Source of the DNA: Acanthosepion lycidas | Lineage: Eukaryota; Mollusca; Cephalopoda; Sepiida; Sepiidae | Assembly (NCBI GenBank): GCA_963932145.1 | Contig: OZ010581.1 | Span: 84,917,604-84,981,603, forward strand | Direction: 5' to 3' | Length of the DNA: 64,000 nucleotides | Part shown: piece by piece, positions 46,501 to 58,393 of the stretch | Layout: every line of letters begins with the position of its first letter | Numbering within the stretch: position 1 is the first letter of the stretch | Translations under genes and position numbers: made by a program | Notes under the pieces: generated by a model | The model's database searches: none | Told to the model about the DNA's origin: nothing | The model's input: the letters and a program-made list of their open reading frames with translations, nothing else

Positions 46501-47949
46501 TGAACCAATCAAAATCAAGAACAATTCAGATAGCTTCAGTGATCTGGAAAAAAATAAAAGTCGCTGACAACTAGAACGAAAGAAGCTGAAAGAAAAGAAA
46601 GCAGAAAGGGAAAAAGTTTACAAATTTAGAGATATTATTTTTCTACAGTTTCTTAAAGTTTGTCACAAAATTGGAGGCATTAACCTTGATTTTGAACTTT
46701 TTATGAAAACACGAGATTTATCTTATTTTTTAATCTCTGTTTGTAAAACTGAACTACTACAAACCAGAAACTCAGAAACTCCTGTGAATCGTCTATCTTT
46801 TCAACTCTTTTTGATAGTCAAATGAATCGAAGTACGTGAACAATTTTGATAATAATTATAGCGGAGAACTGGGGTTGGGTGAAGAGGGGGGAGTGAAAAA
46901 GAACAAAAAGTAAATGAAAAGAGGAAAAATTGTCATTTTAAGTAGTAACAGCATGAATGCAATCCTGATTCATTATAGTTTATATTCTCCCTGGTCTTTT
47001 GCTAAACCTAAACTCTGAAATGTTTACTATTTTTCCTCTCCACAATAGGAGTAGATAGGTTTACCTATCATCTTGTTCACACTCCTCCCTGTTCTTTTGA
47101 ATAGGAGTAGAGGTTTATCCATTGTTTCCTGTTTACAGAGGTGTAACATGAGCGGATCCAGTATGACGATTGCCTTGGGCGTTAAATTTTTAGGGGCGAA
47201 AAAAATTGTTGGATAAAAAAAATTAAAAAATGACATAAAAATTATAAATCTATATAAAGCTACAGCCCGGGGTTTTCTATTTTATTACTGTTCCACTGGG
47301 CTTAGGATGGAAAGATAAATCATATGAGACTGGCTGCTGAAATGTCGAAGCAACACAAAGACGATACGTGACGTAGAACTATTTTTTTTTATTCAAACTG
47401 CCGCTCGATCCATTTTGTTCCTGAGACCCGAAGTGCTCATAATCAACATTATTGATGTTGTTATAAACATCCCCCTTTCTAAGGTAATTTATTTTCTTTA
47501 TTCATTTATTTCTGACTTCAAAATTATAAAATAAATAATTAATTACAAATCAAAGTTTCTTTTGCTTACAGTCTAAGGGCGATAACTCACTCGCTTTGTG
47601 AAATCAAACAAATATTTTGGAATTTATATTGTTCGTCCGCTCCTAGTTTTTCCAGTAATTTCTCTTGTTTAATATATGTAGATTGTTTGAAGATTCTTTT
47701 TCTCTTATATAATATATGTAATTTGTTTGAATAATCACTAATTGGTTTCTTCTACAAAAGTCTATTTTCAAAACCTGAAAATGAAATGTTTCCTATTTCT
47801 ACGAAAGTCCTCTTGATTAATTGTCACAATATACAACCTCTTGTCAGTCTCTGCTGACTTAATCTTTCCTTCAGTATTTCAATATTTCTCTTTATCTAAT
47901 TGTATTCTAATTCTATCTCATCTTTTGAGTTGGTAAATTTCTGGTACCA
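46501..47949. other. no supported gene
   Basis: AT-rich. The minus-strand frame at 47027-47236 is unsupported. The part from about 47640 may belong to the 3' end of the adjacent minus-strand Gypsy fossil. Confidence 0.35.
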
Positions 47950-49075
47950 TGGAATCTGTTAACTTAAAATTATTTTCGATTCTGTTTTTTTCCAGTTTAT
48001 CTCTCTTCCTGATTCATATGAAATCAGGGTGTCCTGGTAAAATTTTTTGGATGTAAAGGTAATGTGGTTCTTCTTTTCTTCCCCATAATTAATTCTGTGG
48101 GACTGACACCTGTGGATTGAATTGGAGTACACCGGGATGCCATTAATGCTCGAATGTGTCTGATTGTTTAAAAATTCTCTTAGATATTTTAACAGCGCTT
48201 TCCGCTTCTCCATTTGTTTGAAGATAACGTGGACTTGATGTTATGTGTTTAAAGCCATAACTGACTGCAAAATCTTTGAAATTGTAACTTGTGAATTGTT
48301 TCCCATTATCACTGACAAGTTCAATAAGAATTCCCCAACGTGAGAAGAGACTTTTCAACTTCCCTATAACACAATCGCTTGACATTGGATGAAGCTTTGC
48401 TATTTCTATATATCTTGAGAAATAATCTATTGCGACAATATATCGGTACCCTTAGTGAGGGAAAATATCTGTACCAATTTTCTGCCATGAATCTTGTCGA
48501 AGTGGTGTTACTTTTAATTTTTTCATTTTATTTGTTGGAGAGTGTATGTTACAAAACGTGCATTTTTTGGATACTCCTCCAGCTCTTGGAATATTTTAGG
48601 CTACTGTAACGATTTTTAACTCTCTCTCTCTCTCTCTAGATATTTGTTTAATCCCAAGTGACCATTATACAGTCTCTTTAATATTTCTGGTATGACAATT
48701 CTGTCCTGAGATCATCGTAAATTTTCATGGACTAACAATTCACTCCGACTTGGAAAATGTAGCTTTCTGCATTCTTTTCTTCTTCCTTCTTTATGAGTGA
48801 AATTTAGTGTGAAATGTAATATATGCTGCAATACTGTGTCTTGTTTAGTAGCTATTTTTATTTGGTCTGGTTCTTGCAATGCAGTCTGTGTATACTCCAA
48901 CATCTTTGTTGGTATTACTATCAGTGTCGAATAAAGGACATCATGATAGTGTATCAGGTACAACTAGTGCCTTCCCTAGAACGTATTATGCTATTGGGTT
49001 ACATCTTCTCTGTCTCATCAGAAGTTTTTGGCATCGTAATGGATTTTTTAAAGATCATGTTTGTTTATTAACTTT
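47950..49075 (-). mobile_element. Gypsy integrase-region fragment, fossil
   Basis: Minus-strand parts in order: the end of RNase H and linker (about 49070-48720, with a CRKLHFPSRSELLVHENLR stretch), integrase zinc-binding region (about 48620-48550) and integrase core (48385-48150, LVSDNGKQFTSYNFKDF and TNGEAE). This is the K02A2.6-like type of Ty3/Gypsy integrase. It is flanked at distance by the A-rich repeat pair at 46361 and 49117. It is broken and old, and probably once contiguous with the RNase H fragment at 50500-50990. Confidence 0.72.
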
Positions 49076-49116
49076 TAAGTAGTTTGTGGTCGTTAACAGT
49101 TTAAAGGATTTGTAGA

Positions 49117-49270
49117 GATAGAAAAATAAATAATGACTATTTCAAAACAAAAAAATACAAAACTAAAAGTTGGCAAACCATTTTGGTTTGCCAAAAAAAA
49201 CAAAAAGATAAAAGAAGAGAAATAAATAATAAAAAAAGGCCATCATCCCTAAATGGAGGTAAAGAAAAAA
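49117..49270. repeat. A-rich repeat, partner of 46361-46500, with inner palindrome
   Basis: See 46361-46500. This copy contains TTGGCAAACC-ATTT-GGTTTGCCAA, a perfect 10-bp hairpin at about 49166-49190, absent from the partner. AAGGCCATCATCCCT and AAAGGGATGATC nearby form another inverted pair. Confidence 0.6.
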
Positions 49271-50310
49271 GGGATGATCACTCAGAAATCAAGAGACCAT
49301 TCTGAAATGAATTCCATTGTCTCGAAAAAGTGATAAACTTCGAGACGACCAGGCAAGGCAAGCGCAGAATCGATGAAATGAATTTCACCCGTTTTCCCAT
49401 TTTCAGATACCTAAAAATCCCACAGAGAGCCGAAAGGATTACTATTATCAAGCGATACTTATATACATACTGTATCAATCTTAACTGTTAAATCAAACGT
49501 ATAATAAATTTAATAAGAGACGCGCTTTGTGTTCACCTCCTCCCCCTCCTTTCTTTTTTTGTTTTTGTTTTACTGCCTATCTGGACTGAGTCGTGTTTCG
49601 GCGAAGAGAGAACAGAAAGGGAATTTAGGGTCGCTTGGCAACAAACAGAATGAAGTGTGTAAAATTCGGTTACCTCCGCTTACGTGACATGCATCACCAA
49701 GTGGGATTTTGGTATTGTAATTTTAGTTTCCCGATTACCTCCTATATCAACAGTTCGTGAGAAAAATAAATTCTCATTATGTGATCATCAGGGATGAGAA
49801 ATACACTCACAAACCTATTTCATTACTTCTTGTGTACGGAATGAGGAAATTTAATCCCGGAGATCTTGAATGTATTTGACTTTTTAATTGGTAAAGAGTA
49901 AGGGAATATTGTAACCAAATAAATATAAACCTTTTACTTTCATCTCGGATGCAATGAAAGTAACCAAGGGGAAACAGAACAAATATATTATTCCAGAATC
50001 TTATATTTTACATTGTGGAAAAAATAACAACCACCTTTTGTAAACATTCTACAGCAACTTAGTGTGTCTGTCATTACGAACATTCGAACTCCAAATTCCT
50101 GAAGCACAAACGTTCTTTTATTAATTGTACGCCTGCCACTCCATATTTTTGTATTTTGTTATATAAAATTTATGTACAAATGTTAATTTTATATTTGTTG
50201 TTCGTCGGCACCTGTTCGTGTGTTCCTATCTGAGCAAAGCCGCCTTTTTTAATCTGGTGTTCATACCTTTATGTTGCGAATTCGGAATAATACACATTTA
50301 GGAGTACTCT

Positions 50311-50353
<43 letters not shown>

Positions 50354-50499
50354 TATATGCTAAAAGACTTTAGACGTTCAACATGAAAACTTTCTGATAT
50401 GAACTTATGAACTCTTGGAATACTGTATATTTTATTTTAAGAGATATAAAATTTTATCAGTACATGCAATATATATCTTTGTATTAATGATCTTTGTAT
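49271..50499. other. no supported gene; contains a CT microsatellite
   Basis: AT-rich sequence. (CT)n lies at about 50315-50351 (preceded by CTCTCTCTT). No coding frame is supported. Confidence 0.5.
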
Positions 50500-50989
50500 G
50501 TATTTTTAAAAGGCCAAAACTTGGTGTATATTTGGATTAAGGACGTTATTCAAAGATAACCACCTGTAAATCCATAACCACTTTGGTAAACCCCACAGAT
50601 ACAAGTCCTGTAACATATCTGTCAAACTTCTCACATGCCCATACACAGCTAAAACACTCTTTCTCAATTTGTGTGTCTTTCCTTTTAGTACTATTGAGTG
50701 TGTCATTATTTTTAAATTATCATCTATTGAAATAGATATTATCATCTCGAAATAGAGAAGCTCCGAGACCATAACTGCTAGCATCAGCACTAACTACTGT
50801 AGATCTGGCTGGATCATAGTAGGATACAATTGGTACATGAGTTAGTAACTCCTTTATTCTTTTAAAGAATTCTCATGTTGGTTATCCCACACAAATACAG
50901 TGTCCTTTTTTAATAATTGCATCATCGGTTTTAGACAACTTCGGTAAGAATTTGCTCATGCCGACTATACTACTGAAGGGTAGCAGGCA
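50500..50989 (-). mobile_element. Gypsy reverse transcriptase end/RNase H fragment, fossil
   Basis: On the minus strand, 50985-50885 shows the reverse transcriptase thumb-like MSKFLPKLSKTDDAI. The segment 50800-50510 shows RNase H (a DASSYGLGA-like word, then KKSVLAVYGHV). The sequence left of 50500 does not continue it, and an LTR begins at about 50990. It is broken and old. Confidence 0.65.
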
Positions 50990-51815
50990 CAGATGAGACA
51001 TTAAGGAGGTTGAAAGAGCTGCCCACACCCACTGAAAAGCACTAGTGGGAGATGGTAATAAGAGAAAGTAGAAGTAACCAGGTAGAGTGATGCCTGTACC
51101 CATTTCCCATGAGAGAAGGAGAATTCCCCCAAATTATGAAGTAATTTAATTTCTCAGGACCAAAAACAATGGACTCTTGTTGAAAATCAGGGGATTCACC
51201 GAAACCCACCAGACATATTACCCCGCAACGGTTTCTAGTTGGAGTTCATAAAAATGAATGCGATTCAGACAGTAGACAGTAAACATTAGACAGTTGAGAG
51301 ACGAGAAGGAAAGTGGTGGAGGTTGCTGAGAGATTTCACAACTCCTGCCGAACATCAGAACCTCCGACTTCAGTCTTGAGCCAAACTTTCCAAATCCGTA
51401 AAACAAATTTCGCTAACTCCGCAAGCCAAAACTTACCAACTTACCCAAGTGTTGCGTCCAATTTAGGAACGGGTTGGGTCGACAAAAAACTGTATGCGAG
51501 TACAACTACTAATGAACCATTGTACGCAGTATTCGATATAAAAATAGTAATTATTTTTTATAAATATTTAGAGTGCTGTTTTTTCTCCAGTTTTATTGTA
51601 TGACTTCACTCGACCTGGGCCAGCCCAACACGGAGATACCTGCGATGAATCGATCTTGGGGTCAAATCAATCACAACGTGGGGTAAGACAAGTCAGGAAC
51701 GAAAAGATCCCTCCATTGATCAAACCAGGATCCACCCCAGGCTGACCAAGACGAAAGGTTACATTTGTTGCCGTTTACCGTGAACCAGGATCGACTATGA
51801 AGTGTTACATTAAGC
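50990..51815 (+). mobile_element. LTR of family C, solo-type
   Basis: Segments at 51110-51300 resemble 27280-27500 (GAGAATTCCCCC / ATAATTCTCCTAC, ATGAAGTAATTTAAT-like, CAGTTGAGAGACGAG-like runs). The 3' part (51660-51800, AATCACAACGTGGGGTAAGA, then GTTACA...TTGCCGTTTACC) resembles the family C ends. It divides two pieces of a minus-strand Gypsy reverse transcriptase (50500-50989 and 51816-52140) and so inserted into it. A short ATTAAG word occurs near both ends but is not a secure target-site duplication. Confidence 0.6.
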
Positions 51816-52140
51816 TTAAGTCCCACTTTTTGTAATATTTTAACAGTTTTCGTCTTTCGTCGTGTTCTTCTATAGTTCTAGTGTAGATTAGAACATAGTC
51901 AATAATTGTTTCGACTCCTTGAATATTTTTTCAATAACTCTGACGTCTTTTTTGAAAGATTTCTGGAGCTGATGTTACACCAAAAGTTAATCTTTAATCT
52001 AATCTATAGTTCTATTGTAGATTAGAATGTCGTATCGTGTCAGCACTCCCATTTTTTTAAAGCAATCAGAAGGAAAAGCTTAACTAGTAATCGTTGTAAA
52101 ACTAATTCTGGCAACTGGTCTCTGCGACAAAGGGTTTCGC
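51816..52140 (-). mobile_element. Gypsy reverse transcriptase fragment, fossil
   Basis: On the minus strand it shows FGVTSAPEIFQ, then GVETIID and VLIYT near 51910-52000 and a palm-end stretch to 51820. Roughly 95 bp here match 56092-56185 at perhaps 85% by eye, so it comes from a sister copy or a duplication. A small repeat of (TCTA)ATCTATAGTTCTA type lies at about 51870 and 52000. It is broken and old. Confidence 0.65.
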
Positions 52141-55100
52141 AGCTATTTAGTCGATTTTCCTCGACTCTCGTCGACTGAAGCGGCTGGTTGCGAAGGCGAT
52201 TTCACAGAGGGCGAAGTCTACTTGGAATTGAAGAGGGTTGGCAGTAGCAAATCTCTGTGACTTGATGGCCTGCTCTACAAATTGTACTTGAAGCTGTCGC
52301 ACATGTTTATTCCGATTTTGACAGTGGTATCCAACAACTGATTCTGGCAGAAGTCCGTCCCCGACCGGATGTCTAGGGGTTTGATCACGCTGCTGAGAAA
52401 GGACAAGCATTAGACGAGTGCTCTGTATAAATATTTTCCCTCATCCTTTACTGGTTGTCAGTACTCTGCGAGGGTCACAGGAAGGCGATCGAGCGCTTGC
52501 CGTTGTTCCTCCTGTGGGGTGGATGCAAGCCGAAGGACCGCAGAGAATTCCAGCGTCCGTGACATGGGAAACTGGGAATATCACACTTGGAGTGTTATCA
52601 ACACGCCGAGACGTTGATTTTCCTACGCTGCGCGTTGACAGAAGATTCGCTCTGGGCGAGGAGTGTTAGGGTCGCCTATCCTAGCCTTATCCCTCCTTCC
52701 AGTTCTGAGGTTGAATGTCGTCGTAGACCTCGGAAACAGAACGAATTCTTCCACGAATGTCGAATGGCTTTGCGTGCTACTTCACGGTCCAGTGACCTTT
52801 CACAGCCTCGCGTCGGAACCACTGTGTGGGCAGCTCGGCATGTCGGCAACCGTGTTGCACTCTTTCTGGTTGCGAGTGCTGAATTACCTCAACAACCCTT
52901 GGTTTTCGCTTACCTGGCGATTGATCCGGAATGCGCTATCTCTCAATGACATGGGCTTCAGAGTTGGCTGGGTAGATATGCCTGACTGTCATCAATGTGA
53001 CTTTGTGACACTGGGATCTCCGGGCGTGGGGGTGGGTGATTAATCACAAAGGGAAAGAAAGAAGGAATAGGAAAGAGTCTATTAATTGGATGATAAATTG
53101 TTGAAGTTCGCAAGAAGATGGGTTGTAAAGTTGAGAAGAAAATTAAAAACGTAATGCGTTGAAAAATCATGTTTCAAAGTAGTAAGCGAACTCTCGAGTG
53201 GTTCCAAGGAGAATCGAACCCAAATTTAACTAGACGGAATTCAGTAAAATTGAGCAAAATCAAGACTACTCGTCCTTACCCACTTCCCGCAGATCAGAAG
53301 TGACTATTAATGTATCCTCGAAGATGTCAAATAGAAAAGCATATGTTGTCGATAAGGAAACTAGGGTGGTCCCCGAAATAACATTTAAAGATCGTTCTGG
53401 ACCAAAAAGCAAGAAAAAAAAAGTCTGGTTTGAATCGGTCACCCGGAAGAAAAGTTTCCCTACAAAGATAGAGATTAGTCGTTCATTTTAATTTCTCTGA
53501 TATTCGTCAAGAAAAAGTTTATATACAACATTAACTCAGATTTCTTTGGATACAAGAAAAATTAATTTACGGTTACGGTTTTTGTTGACCGAGAAAACTC
53601 ATAAACAGAAGAAAGATAACTTTTTTTTATCTCTAGAGATTGGGGATATTTTTATTTCCCACCTATGACAATTCTTGAGATTGGCTGACAGGAGGGCCAT
53701 CTATATGGACCCCGAACAAATCCCTAACTCTGGGAAATCACAGCGTGAGACAAGCTGATGAAAAAAGATTGATTATTGAAAAATTCCTTTTCGCATACCC
53801 ACTCTGAAAGTGTGGATTCGCCACAGGAATGGTGTATCGACTCTTGGAGTACGCTGAGGTTAGATGTTGGGAAAGTGGAATAAGGAAGAGAGAGAGAGAG
53901 AGCAAGAGATAGAAAGAGATTGACACCGCCTGTATAGAACGATGGTGCGAGATGAGACGTGAAGAGAGTTGGAGTTAGGGAACGGCTTGATTCCTCTGAC
54001 CACTCTCAAAAGGGGCTTGACAACCCCAAATTTGGAAAATCACTCAAGTCAGTATATTTTGAGAATATGAAATTTTAGAAAAAGTTTGATACTAAGGGTG
54101 GAAGATAACAAACCCAGACCCTGGTCAGCCCCACTCCTGCCCATATAAGCTGGAGGTTTGGACAACTTGGAGAGTACCCACACTACCGCTACATACACAT
54201 CATTCGCCGCGACCTTTTGACCAGGACCTTGTGTCGGCCCTGAAGATTAGATCTTTAAAATTTAAATTACTACTAACACAAGCTGCAAATTCCAACAGGG
54301 GATCCCAGTTTGTTTATAGCAGGACTAGGAAGGGTTAAAACCGCTGTATACAACAAATCATATATAAACTAAACCGTTGTTACATTTTTAACCCGAGTTA
54401 ATTCTTTATTCCAAAGAATCCTTTTTTGTGTAGCTACCAGCCGTCAACTTTTCTTCACTTCAGTTTGCTTCATCAGCGATCTTCTCGCCCTGATATTAAA
54501 AAAAAAAACAAGTGGCAGACGAATGAATGGCTGCGAACAGACAAACATCAGCTAAATCGAGTGGAACTGTGCCCATCATTACGATACCAGTGGCAAACCA
54601 GCCACGTGTTAATGAGTGAGGAGTCAGCTAAATGGTAAACACGATGGTCTGAAGAAGCTTGAGGACCAACATGGAGTTGATCTCACATACGCGTGCGATA
54701 ATGTGTCGCTTCCGTGTTCTGGGGTGAGATAGATGGTGTTTCTGACGCTGCTAGCTGTGGCAAGGATGGTAGTGTGGACGACGCGGATGAAAGGAATCCT
54801 ACACTACGAATATTATTCTCAACAGGATCTGGTTGGATTCTTTTGGCATCTGCTCAGGATCAAGATCAGAACTGATAGAAAGCGTTTGTTATCGGCTGAT
54901 TTCAACAAAAGGTGGGTAAAAGTAGCGAGCTTGGTTCGTGTGAACGGGACCAGTCTTGATTTTCTTTTTTAATTGCCTTTTCACACAACGAGGCAGTTTC
55001 GTGTTGGACCTCTACCCTGGTTAAGTTAGATTCTTTTTTTTTACCTAGTTAATGTGAATAATTATCGTTCCCCGCCATTCTATTTTGTCATGATGTATGT

Positions 55101-55646
55101 CAAGATCTCCAACCTACCCAGTTTGTTTTTTTTATCTTCACTGGATCAGCCTTTTATATTTCTCCTCTCCGTAATTTATTTTGTCTTTTCCTTGCTCCTA
55201 GCAATTGAGCTACTTGATTCTGCTTAGCAGTAGAATACAGTAGGTACTCTTATTTTTCTGTGGGGTGGACGGGTCCTACTAACATATTTTAATTTTAGTT
55301 TGAAAGTTTTGTTGTATTTTATTTTCGTCATTGGGTTCGCCCCCTCGTTCATGTAATATTTTTATATATCTTTATAAGAAAAAATGAACAAAAAGCAATT
55401 ATATATATTGTGAAATTTTTAGACCATAGCTGTTTTAAAAGTACGATGCCTGTGAATATATGGTGTTATGGTGTGTGTTGGATTGAATGGCGATCAATGA
55501 GTTCTTGTGGTTTATAAGTAAATTGTAATGGATCAGTCGTGAATCAAGATTAACTAGGTATAGGATAGTCAGTGACGACGAACCTTTTCTTCCTCTCCCT
55601 TTTCACCTTGTGCCACATGAGATTCAATATTTCAAAATAAAATATC
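52141..55646 (+). mobile_element. Tx1-like LINE copy 2, 5'-truncated and interrupted
   Basis: It matches ORF2 at 61684-64000 from the linker (DFPRLSSTEAAGCEG, about 52148) through FPRIT-like and PTL- regions to WVDMPDCHQCD (about 53000). It then skips to the C-terminal part at about 54660-54972, ending SLDFLF with a TAA. Much of the catalytic reverse transcriptase (motifs A-D) is absent. The 3' UTR (54973-55646) aligns with the other copies and ends in AAAATAAAATATC. A roughly 1.6-kb block (53040-54660) lies between the zinc-finger region and the C terminus. Frames are broken. This is a dead, old copy. Confidence 0.82.
53040..54660. other. unidentified 1.6-kb block inserted in LINE copy 2
   Basis: LINE homology stops in the C-terminal Cys-His region (about 53035) and resumes at TACGCGTGCGATAATGTGTC (about 54687). 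The block contains TGGTTCCAAGGAGAATCGAA (53199), which reads like the complement of a tRNA 3' end (GGTTCGATTCTCC on the minus strand), as in retroelement primer sites. It also holds a Lys-rich 63-codon frame at 53300-53491 with no recognised domain, a GA tract at about 53888-53905 and a TATA-like CATATAAGC at about 54140. It could be an LTR element remnant. Confidence 0.5.
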
Positions 55647-56085
55647 ATTTCGCAGTCCAGATGACTATGATCAAAGTGTAATATCTGTTTCAGCAACCGG
55701 CCAACTGCTCCAGCCATCAGCAGCTGTTCCAGCCAGCAATCATCATCCACAGATCCAGCTCTCCATCGTCCGCCGCTCCAGCCATCTCCAAGAGGCTTCC
55801 AGCTTCAGCCATACTCGCCAGTAGCAACGATATGTAATATTTATTTTCAGGACAGCGCCCTTCAGCGACTACAAAACTGTCCTTCACAGGACAACGCTCT
55901 TCTCACCACCTACATGAGATTTTTTTTTTTGCATAGTGCATTGTAACCGTATTTTTGTTGATGTATTTTCTTTAACGAAAATAAACTTGGCAATATATTT
56001 TTTACTAAAGCTTTCGCTTTGCTTGTTCTTGTCTTCCATCATTCAACATCTGTTTGCAGGCCAACATACCACCGGCAAGAAGATA
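55647..56085. other. unassigned segment, possibly an LTR remnant
   Basis: It contains CCAGC/CAGCC-rich sequence (55690-55800), AACTTGGCAATATATTTTTT and a pyrimidine-rich end. It separates LINE copy 2 from the reverse transcriptase fragment at 56086 and has no partner in the window. Confidence 0.35.
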
Positions 56086-56947
56086 CATCGTCGATAATTG
56101 TTTCGACTCCTTGAATATTTTTCAATAATTCTGGCAACTTTCTTTGAAATATTTCCGGAGCTGATGTTATACCAAGAGTTAATTTTTTGAAGCAATATGT
56201 CCCAAAGGAGTAAAGAAGGTCGTGAATAGATAACTTTCTTTACTTAACGGAATTTCGTAGAATCCGCTGAATGCATCCAATTTAGAAAAAAATTAGTTCC
56301 ATTTAGTTTAGGCAAAATATTATCTAAATTTAGTAACATGTAATGTTCCCTTTTCACTGCTAGATTCAGCTTCAGCAAATTTACATATATTCGAATTTTT
56401 CTGTCTCTTTTTATTACGGGTACTATAGGCGCACACCAATTATTTGGTTCTGTAAACTTTTCAATAATTGCCTCATTTTCCAGTCTATTCAGTTCTTCCT
56501 TCACCTTTGATAAAACTGGGAATTGGACTCTCCTAGGTGTTGTCACACAATAGAGTAAAGCATCTTTTTTCAGAACTATTTAACTGGGTCTCCATTCATA
56601 CACCCACCGGCGTCAAATGAAGTTCCATATTCTATTTTGCGAAAACATTTTTAGCAGACTTTCTAGACAGTAAGTTCTCTCCCTTAACACATTTAATAAC
56701 ATATATTTCCAAATAATATTTGTCCTTATCTTTTTCTGTAGCGATATTAAATTTTCCAATGCACTGGAGTGGACTATTCCTTCAGGACTTGTGAAAGTGT
56801 CATTTACTGGCTTTAATAAAGGTTTTTTCTCAGATGTTTGTTTCAGTTGAGATATTTATGACGGCATCTGTGTCAATAAACCACACCGCTTTTACAATTT
56901 TTTTATAGATATATACATTTCATTTATACATAAATCTGTTTCTGTTC
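56086..56947 (-). mobile_element. Gypsy protease/reverse transcriptase fragment, fossil
   Basis: Minus strand: a retropepsin-like WFIDTDAVIN region (about 56890-56850), then the N-terminal reverse transcriptase region (56546-56244: RRVQFPVL, NRLENEAIIEK, NNWCAPIVPVIK) and SAPEIFQRKLPEL near 56150. It ends at 56086. The GC-rich element at 56948-61001 abuts its 5' side. It is broken and old. Confidence 0.75.
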
Positions 56948-57183
56948 TGTAGCAAAGGTGTCAAATTCAAGGGTGAAAGGGACGCAACTCTTTCCGTCGG
57001 AAAATGTCTTACACGCTGCAACGCAAAGCAATGTACACCGAATACTGGTGTAATGCCGTTCTGACAATTTCTCCAAGCGACCTGCTTTTATGGAGTCCAG
57101 ACACACCTCATTACCATGCGTGTAACGCGACTTTGCGTGACCCACAGGCCAGACAGACGCATGGGCGTTTGGGAGGTAAGCCA
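56948..57183 (-). repeat. 3' LTR of element G
   Basis: 236 bp, bounded on the minus strand by TGG (57183-57181) and ACA (56950-56948) and preceded by a purine tract. Its first 112 plus-strand bases match 60890-61001 exactly. The other 124 bp have no partner within the window. Confidence 0.85.
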
Positions 57184-57198
57184 TTCCTTTTTTCCACA

Positions 57199-58349
57199 CT
57201 ACCCCCTGATCTCATGGTCACAGAGTTGACAGGGAGGCGGCGATCGCTTTCGCCGGGTGCTTCTTCGAAGAGGGACGCTGCGAGCCTCATCGTCGCTTGC
57301 GCTCACTTCCGCGGTCTGAGGGTCGAAAAACACCGCGTCCCTTGGAAGGCTACTGATATCTGAGTCACTGCCTGATGGAGCTGGCATGAACCAGAGCGAT
57401 GCCTCACTGGTCTCAGATTCCGATTCGCTCCCCTCGCCCAGCAATGGTTGCAACTGCGTCGCCGGCCGCAGGTCCTTAACGTGACGGGACACACCGTTCA
57501 CCCGCACCGCCTGTGGGCTGATCACCTCAGTGACGCGTACGGTTCCGTATTTCGTCGTGAACTTGCTGGGCGGGTTTTTAACCCAGACGACATCGCCTTT
57601 CTTCAGCCTCTCTCCGGTTACTTTCAGTTCCGTCAGCGGGTTGGTCTCTATGCCCTTCACTCTGACGTGGTACCTATGCAATGTGTCGGCTGGCGTCGTA
57701 GAGGGTGTGACATCATCCTTCGGGGTCACGTTGTACAAGTAGAGCGCCTCAGACACCGCGCAGCCCGTCCTGGCTGCGATGGTCTTGATGGTCGTGTGGT
57801 TCCGCTGGATGATCCCATTTCCACTTGGTACGTGGGCGCACCGGAACCGTAGGTGCACTCCCCAGCTATCCGCAAACCTCTGAACTGCTCACTGGTGAAT
57901 GCGGTGCCATTGTCGGTTAATATCTCCGTTGGGGGGCCACGTTCAAGGAAGATACTGTTTAACTGACGGATGATGGTGGCTGAATCTTGCCGACGCAGCA
58001 GCCGCCATATCGCAAACCTGGATGGACCGCAATCAATGAGCGTCAGGAAATCCTCGCCGTTGTGGTGAGTAACGTCTATCGCCAGCCGGCTCCAGTGGTT
58101 CCTCACGCTCAGCTGCCCTTTCTTCCAGCGGACGGGTGCTGGGTCTATAGACTGGCACGCCACGCAGTTTCTGACCACTCTTCTGACGTCTGTCTTTTGT
58201 ACTCCTGGGTCAACCAACTTGGCGAAATACAGGGTCCGCTTGACTCCAGGGTGCCCGCTTTGTTGGTGGATTTCTTCGATTCGATTAGATCGAACGGGAC
58301 GCAGCGCAGGCGGGTTGCACGGGCTCAATAGCTTTCTTAGTGGCGTCAA
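57199..58349 (-). mobile_element. element G integrase region
   Basis: Minus strand: an H-H-C-C zinc-binding part (HQQSGHPGVKRTL, then CVACQSID), the D,D-35-E core (AIDVTHHNGEDFLTLID, then EILTDNGTAFTSEQF) and a C-terminal region with VPSGNGIIQRNH, TPADTLHRYH, LKKGDVVWVKNPP and VRVTEV, followed by an acidic/Ser-rich tail. Integrases of this kind insert the DNA copy. It lies last in pol, the Ty3/Gypsy order. It overlaps with its neighbours in different frames, so this copy is not intact. Confidence 0.85.
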
Positions 58350-58393
58350 GCCACCTTTGGGGCACCCTCGTTAAACAATCTGCCTTGTTGAGG

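Noticed and set aside
53199-53221. tRNA gene on the minus strand
   Set aside because: Only the T-loop and acceptor-like end are present. The T stem does not pair, and no anticodon arm or 5' acceptor partner was found. A primer-binding site is a better reading.
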